In this document: positions 35,567 through 39,482 of the stretch, piece after piece
Layout of the letters: every line of letters starts with the position of its first letter
How positions within the stretch are numbered: position 1 is the stretch's first letter
Source of the DNA: Acidobacteriota bacterium
GTDB taxonomy: Bacteria > Acidobacteriota > Terriglobia > Acidiferrales > UBA7541
NCBI GenBank assembly: GCA_003223325.1
Contig: QHYS01000076.1
Location: 1-39,482 of the forward strand
DNA length: 39,482 nt
Reading direction: 5' to 3'
Notes under the pieces: generated by a model
What the model saw: only the letters and a program-made list of their open reading frames with translations
Told to the model about the DNA's origin: nothing
The model's database searches: none
Position numbers and translations under genes: made by a program

Positions 35567-36656
35567 ATGTTGCGAATTCTCGTGGCTTTTCTTATCGGGG
35601 TCGCGAGTGTCACTGTTCAAGCTCACGACAACAACCAAGCGACTTGGTTTCGGTTGATCTGGGAAAGGATCACTTCGTCGCAGGTCAGGATGTGACGGTG
35701 GGGAGGGCTGTCGCTGAAGATCTTCTGGCCGCGGGTAGGGAGATCGTTCTCGATGATAAGATCGGAGGCGATGCCGTTGCTGCAGGCGGTACCCTGCGCC
35801 TGAATGGCAACATCTCTGACAATACCTACGCGGCGGGCAGCCAGGTGTTTATTAATGGCACGATCGCTCGCAATGCGCGCATAGCGGGCAGGGAACGTGG
35901 AGATTGCTCCTTCGTCGCGAATCGAAGGCCGGGCCACGCCGCCGGCCAGGCGCGAGTGATGGGTTCGATCGGCGGTTACCTGCAAGCGGCAGGCAGAAGC
36001 CTTTACCTTGATGGACCGATCGGCGGAGACGTGGACGCGACGGCAAGTCAAGTTGAGCTGGGGCCGAATGCGCGGATCAATGGACGGCTCGGTATCTCAG
36101 CCCCAGCGCGCTGAAACAGGATGCCGGAGCGCAGGTGCTCGGCGGCATCGAGCAGCTTCCTTTCGAAGTTCGCACACCTCGTGCGGTCGGGCGCGGTCTC
36201 GCACGACTGGCGTTCTGGGTTTGGACCTTGGGACTGATCCTGCTGGCAATCCTGCTGCTTCTGCTTCTGGGCTTCGGCAACGTGATCGGCATGATGGAAG
36301 CTCGTCCTGGCATGAGCGCCTTGCTCGGGTTTGCCCTTCTCGTGTTCGCTGATTTTGGTGATCACGCTCATCGGTGCTCCGCTGAGCCTATTGGCCATGG
36401 CCGCCTATTTCCCGCTTCTACTGGTGGGCTATCTGGCGGCAGCCGCGGCAACGGGCGATCTGCTCTTGAAGCGGCTGCGGCACGGGACGGTCGAAACCGT
36501 TGGTTGGCGCATTGTTGCCGCAATCTGTGGAATTTTCATAATTGCGCTGCGGGGGCGAATCCCTGTGTTGGGTGGCCTGATCGTCTTTGTCGCACCATGG
36601 GCATCGGCGCCGTGGTCCTGGAGATGACCAGGGCCCTCCGGCCGGCGTCCCACTAA
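35567..36656 (+). pseudogene. Bactofilin-like (polymer-forming) protein with C-terminal membrane helices, multiply frameshifted
   Basis: ATG 35567 behind GGGGGA gives a signal peptide (MLRILVAFLIGVASVTVQA). After a frame change, beta-helical repeats follow: VAEDLLAAGREIVLDDKIGG, DAVAAGGTLRLNGNI, YAAGSQVFINGTI and MGSIGGYLQAAGRSLYLDGP. A third frame continues with LGGIEQLPFEVRTPRAVGRG and helices (LILLAILLLLLLGFGN). A fourth switch gives ITLIGAPLSLLAMAAYFPLL ... IIALRGRIPVLGGLIVF, and a last one GAVVLEMTRALRPASH. At least four shifts, with two more inside the repeats (NVEIAPSSRIEGRAT reads only in another frame), make a product impossible as read. Confidence 0.65.
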
Positions 36657-36746
36657 GTCTCAAGGAACGTGATAAAGCACGGCCGCCCTGCGACCTGCGT
36701 GCTAAGGTAAGGGACGAAGAGAGAACCCGGACCGCGTGGCGCGAAT

Positions 36747-37172
36747 TTATTCCTTGCCTTCGATGTGCGCTTGGAGGTGCTTGGCGCAAGCCTCGGCGGT
36801 GCGTTGCTCGCCGTGCAAAATATTCTTCTTGTTCACAGCGTAGGCAAATATGACGGCGCTGGTCTTGGCGTTCACGACGGAAATGCTGGCCTGATCATCG
36901 GAATGGATGCTGCCCTGAAAGGCGATTTTGGCCCCTCCGGCTTTTTCGTGTTGCGCGGTGCCGGTGATGACGAAGTCCGCGGCTTGCCGATCCGCCACTA
37001 CCATCAGCTGTACCTTCTTTTTCTGAATCGCGGCGGCGAGATAGTTTTCAAATCCGTCCATTGGCTCGATGTAAACCTTGGAGTCTACCGGTAGATTCAA
37101 GATCGTCTCCTGCGCGTACACACCGCACAACATGCTCAAAATCAAAATCAGAATTGCTGTCAACTTTTTCAT
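36747..37172 (-). CDS. Small exported protein, conserved in Acidobacteria (unknown)
   Basis: The 141-residue protein has a signal peptide (LTAILILILSMLCGVYA) and then a compact alpha/beta domain: SKVYIEPMDGFENYLAAAIQ, VVADRQAADFVITGTAQ, ASISVVNAKTSAVIFAYAVN and TAEACAKHLQ. I remember similar proteins from acidobacterial genomes, all hypothetical. The alternation of strand and helix recalls small outer-membrane-assembly domains, but I assign no function. ATG 37172 follows GGAGGGC. Confidence 0.7.
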   Translation of the reverse strand: MKKLTAILILILSMLCGVYAQETILNLPVDSKVYIEPMDGFENYLAAAIQKKKVQLMVVADRQAADFVITGTAQHEKAGGAKIAFQGSIHSDDQASISVVNAKTSAVIFAYAVNKKNILHGEQRTAEACAKHLQAHIEGKE

Positions 37173-37431
37173 TCTGCCCTCCGCGCCGCAGCTTCCGGCA
37201 TTGCTGCGCACGCGGGGAGCGTACGAGAGTACTACTGTGCCGATAGCGTCACGTCAGCCCGCAGCATTGCAAAGGCGCATCCCCGGGGATACGCGCCACG
37301 AGTTCGTGTGGAGTATTCGCCTAGTCTTCGCTAGACCCTCCGGTGAATTCCGTATTGCGCAGACGCCTGTCCATTCGATATCTATCCTGCGGCGTGGCCG
37401 GCCTAGGGCCTCGCTTTGCCGCCGGTGACGA

Positions 37432-37821
37432 GTGCCTGCTGCCGCCAAAATCCTCATCGCTGATGATCACGAGTTGGTGCGTCGCAGCTTGCGCTCCCTG
37501 CTAGCCTCGCAGCGGCACTGGAAGATTTACGAGGCTGCCGACGGCCAGACGGCCGTTGAGGAGAGTCGGCGGCTCAAGCCAAACGTAGCGGTCCTGGACA
37601 TCGTCATGCCGGTGATGAGTGGCATCGAAGCAGCCTATGAAATGCGCCGCCTTGTGCCAGACACAAAGATCATCCTCATGAGCAGCCACTACACGCCTGA
37701 AGAAGCCGAGACTTTGGCGCGGTTATTCGGGGATGGCAACTTCGTGGCGAAATCCGAGGTCGGCACAGATCTTGTGCCGGCGATCAACCGGGTTTTGCCA
37801 TTGGAATTGCAATCCGTGTGA
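37432..37821 (+). CDS. Stand-alone response-regulator receiver domain
   Basis: The 129-residue protein is a single receiver: ILIADDHELVRRSLRSLL, phosphoacceptor Asp56 in VAVLDIVMP, Ser84-Ser85 in LMSSHYTPEEA and Lys107 in FVAKSEVG. There is no output domain, so it would work as a phosphorelay or adaptor protein. The start is GTG 37432 with a weak ribosome site. No kinase gene is adjacent. Unlike the receiver remnant near 7.8 kb, all active-site residues are kept. Confidence 0.85.
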   Translation: MPAAAKILIADDHELVRRSLRSLLASQRHWKIYEAADGQTAVEESRRLKPNVAVLDIVMPVMSGIEAAYEMRRLVPDTKIILMSSHYTPEEAETLARLFGDGNFVAKSEVGTDLVPAINRVLPLELQSV

Positions 37822-37854
37822 CCGAACCCGCCTTTCTTGTTCCTAGCGAAGAAG

Positions 37855-37900
37855 AGAATTCTTCGGGTATGGACGTAAACCCGCTCAGAATGAGCGTACG
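37855..37900 (-). repeat. Dispersed imperfect palindromic repeat, copy 8
   Basis: Read on the minus strand: GCTCATTCTGAGCGGGTTTA followed by ...CCCGAAGAATTCTC. It lies between the convergent receiver and PEGA genes. Confidence 0.65.
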
Positions 37901-37925
37901 TGCGGGCAGGAGCTGAATGCCAGCT

Positions 37926-38519
37926 CTACGGCTTGTCCTGGGAATCGCCTTCTTTCTCGAGGACGATCTTCATGTGGGATTTTTCGCTGGCGACGGGATT
38001 GATGTCGGATTCGTACGCGCGATAGCCGTTGAGGGTAACCTTCAGCCGGTGTTTTCCCGGCGCGACCAGCATAGAATGAAACCTGCCTCCAAAATCGCCG
38101 CCATGGCCCACGTAAGCATCGTCGAGAAAAACGGCGGCGCGCTTGGGTTGAATGTCTAAACGCAGCTCAGCGGCATCGTCGCCGGGATAGATGGCCTTCG
38201 GGTTCTCTTCCATGACCACTTCTACGATCTGTGGCTGGCCCGGCTCGACGGCGATCTTTTTGACGAAATCCATGTATCCGTCCTGACGGATTGAAATTTC
38301 ATGTTCTCCGGGCGCAAGCAGCACTTTCTTATCCCCCTTCAGTTCCTTGACGTAGCCGAAATATTTGCCGTCGATCCAGACGCCTGAGTCTCTCTCTTGT
38401 TCGTTATCCGCAGAAAAGCGCACTTCCCCGGGCTGCTGATTCTGCTGAGGGCGAGCGCCGCCAGCTGCCGGCGCGAGGATTAACAAAAACAGTACGCTTG
38501 AAATGGCCGCAAGCCGCAT
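37926..38519 (-). CDS. Exported PEGA-domain protein
   Basis: The 197-residue protein has a signal peptide (about 1-21) and two PEGA-type units. About 46-105: SGVWIDGKYFGYV, LLAPGEHEISIRQDGYMDF. About 119-187: LRLDIQPKRAAVFLDDAYVG, MLVAPGKHRLKVTLNGYRAY. PEGA modules are thought to contact surface or cell-wall structures. ATG 38519 is supported by AGGAGG; the open frame reaches 70 codons further without similarity. Confidence 0.85.
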   Translation of the reverse strand: MRLAAISSVLFLLILAPAAGGARPQQNQQPGEVRFSADNEQERDSGVWIDGKYFGYVKELKGDKKVLLAPGEHEISIRQDGYMDFVKKIAVEPGQPQIVEVVMEENPKAIYPGDDAAELRLDIQPKRAAVFLDDAYVGHGGDFGGRFHSMLVAPGKHRLKVTLNGYRAYESDINPVASEKSHMKIVLEKEGDSQDKP

Positions 38520-38667
38520 CTCGAACCTCCTGCTGCACCGCACACCGGGAGGGTGCGCGTGCTCGGGTATCAATACCACAAATGGATATCTCTCGGAGGC
38601 TCGCGTTTTGTTGTGGTGCGCTGAAGGAAATAACGCCGGGAGCACCGGGCCGGACAGGAGTACGCGG

Positions 38668-39192
38668 TCAGGAGTCGAGTTCGCGGAGGAGTTCGGCGGC
38701 TTCCGACGGGGTGAGAATTCCTTTGTGTTCAAGGACCTTCAGGAGCTTCCTGGCGAAGTGCATATTCGTTTTTGGCGCGCTTTGCGAGACGGCTGTGGAA
38801 GTAATGGCCGGCAAAGGGGGTTCCGCGGGAGAAGAAGTGCCCTCCAACCACGATACGACGATGTCCATCTGCGGCGGCGTGAGTTGTTCGAAGAGCACAC
38901 CCATTCCTGAACCCACGTGGCAAGACGTCACTTCGGCTCGGAATTCCAGGCGCTGATCATTCTTCGTTATCTGCAAGCGGACCCGAGTGCCCACGGGAAA
39001 TGGATTCAGAGTGTCGACATAACAGCCGCGCAAGCTCAAGTCGGATGTACGGGCGGAAATCCGGGTGCTGCCGTCGACGGTAATAAGTTCGACGGGACAG
39101 ATGAAAGGGTAACGCCGAGCTTCGCGACGCTCGGCCGCGGCCGTTTGCCCATCGCTGGACTGGTCGAGAGGCGGATCGAGTTCGTTGGGCAT
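38668..39192 (-). CDS. PilZ-domain protein
   Basis: The 174-residue protein has a PilZ domain at about 20-118: ERREARRYPFICPVEL, then TSDLSLRGCYVDTLNPFPVG and GSGMGVLFEQLTPPQ. The RxxxR and D-S-xxG elements needed for c-di-GMP are present in slightly unusual form (RREARR, DLSLRG). A C-terminal helix pair (FARKLLKVLEHKGILTPSEA) follows a linker. It is likely a c-di-GMP receptor. Only 14 nt separate it from the partial gene upstream on the same strand. The PilZ core resembles that at 4.9 kb. Confidence 0.8.
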   Translation of the reverse strand: MPNELDPPLDQSSDGQTAAAERREARRYPFICPVELITVDGSTRISARTSDLSLRGCYVDTLNPFPVGTRVRLQITKNDQRLEFRAEVTSCHVGSGMGVLFEQLTPPQMDIVVSWLEGTSSPAEPPLPAITSTAVSQSAPKTNMHFARKLLKVLEHKGILTPSEAAELLRELDS

Positions 39193-39206
39193 TCGTGGCG
39201 GCAGAT

Positions 39207-39482
39207 CTAATTGGTGTGGTGCACTCGAGTGTAGGTGTATCCATAACCATTCTGCTCAATACGGTAGGCTTGAGGCAACCACCGAGCTTGCGCACGATGC
39301 CAAAACGTGACGTGCGCATTTTGTGCCCGCCCAGGCCGCGCCCATAGCGCAGGCCGCGCTATAGGCATACATGGCCGTCGGGTGGCCCAGCATCGGACGC
39401 AGCAAAGGGTTGTGCTCGTGGAATCCACCCAACTCGAAATCGCGCTGCGCTTGGCAATATTCCATCGTCTTGGCAATCAGAC
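39207..39482 (-). CDS. Partial gene at the window edge, unknown, probably frameshifted
   Basis: The frame entering from the right edge reads LIAKTMEYCQAQRDFELGGF and HEHNPLLRPMLGHPTAMYAYS with a hydrophobic segment (ACAMGAAWAG). About halfway the plausible sequence continues in another frame (RWLPQAYRIEQNGYGYTYTR) to the stop at 39207. It is perhaps a small membrane protein; I do not recognise a family. The 5' end is outside the window. Confidence 0.45.

Overview
The window looks like chromosomal DNA of an uncultured soil-type Acidobacteriota. This is inferred from the gene families: a PEP-CTERM exported protein, two PilZ proteins, one of them with an N-terminal Cys-pair module, a TlpA thioredoxin with a Cys-rich tail, PEGA, NIPSNAP and NHL-propeller proteins, and many copies of an imperfect palindromic 'TCATTCTGAGC ... 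GAGGAATCTCTC' intergenic repeat. There is no ribosomal RNA, tRNA, CRISPR array, phage module or transposase that I can recognise.

Layout. 0.3-5.3 kb: quinone oxidoreductase, a frameshifted methyltransferase, a broken SDR, an SRPBCC protein and a PilZ protein. 5.7-8.4 kb: a scrambled zone with a truncated GIY-YIG gene, a response regulator that seems to be split by a 1.4-kb segment carrying a Tat-exported haloacid dehalogenase, and a kinase remnant. 8.4-16.9 kb: phosphoesterase, DUF4188, a decayed radical-SAM gene, rhodanese, alpha/beta hydrolase, NHL propeller, NIPSNAP and DinB. 17.6-21 kb: TlpA, FmdB zinc ribbon and a diguanylate cyclase, the last two convergent across a (TTAG)13 microsatellite. 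21.6-23.6 kb: a coiled-coil protein, then a compact unit: promoter, leaderless Cys-rich 30-codon ORF, intrinsic terminator, small membrane protein, YeiH-type putative sulfate exporter. 24.5-28.7 kb: an NTF2-like protein, then a TetR-controlled divergent pair (ADH and quinone oxidoreductase) with two phased operators. 28.8-39.5 kb: beta-propeller, cupin, a TPR gene interrupted by a 25-bp tandem duplication, PEP-CTERM protein with a sigma-54-like promoter, amidohydrolase, a multiply frameshifted bactofilin-like membrane protein, a stand-alone receiver, PEGA, PilZ and a partial gene.

Main candidate for something undescribed: the 22.05-23.6 kb unit. A -35/-10 pair places the transcription start on the ATG of an ORF in which 9 of 30 codons are cysteine. 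A perfect 11-bp terminator follows and only 16 nt separate it from the next start codon. This is the layout expected of a cysteine-responsive attenuator controlling a sulfur-compound exporter.

A second theme is gene decay. At least nine loci carry frameshifts or small deletions while long neighbours (amidohydrolase, YeiH, GGDEF, both quinone oxidoreductases) are intact. This clustering argues for real pseudogenisation, although one lesion in a G run could be a sequencing error.
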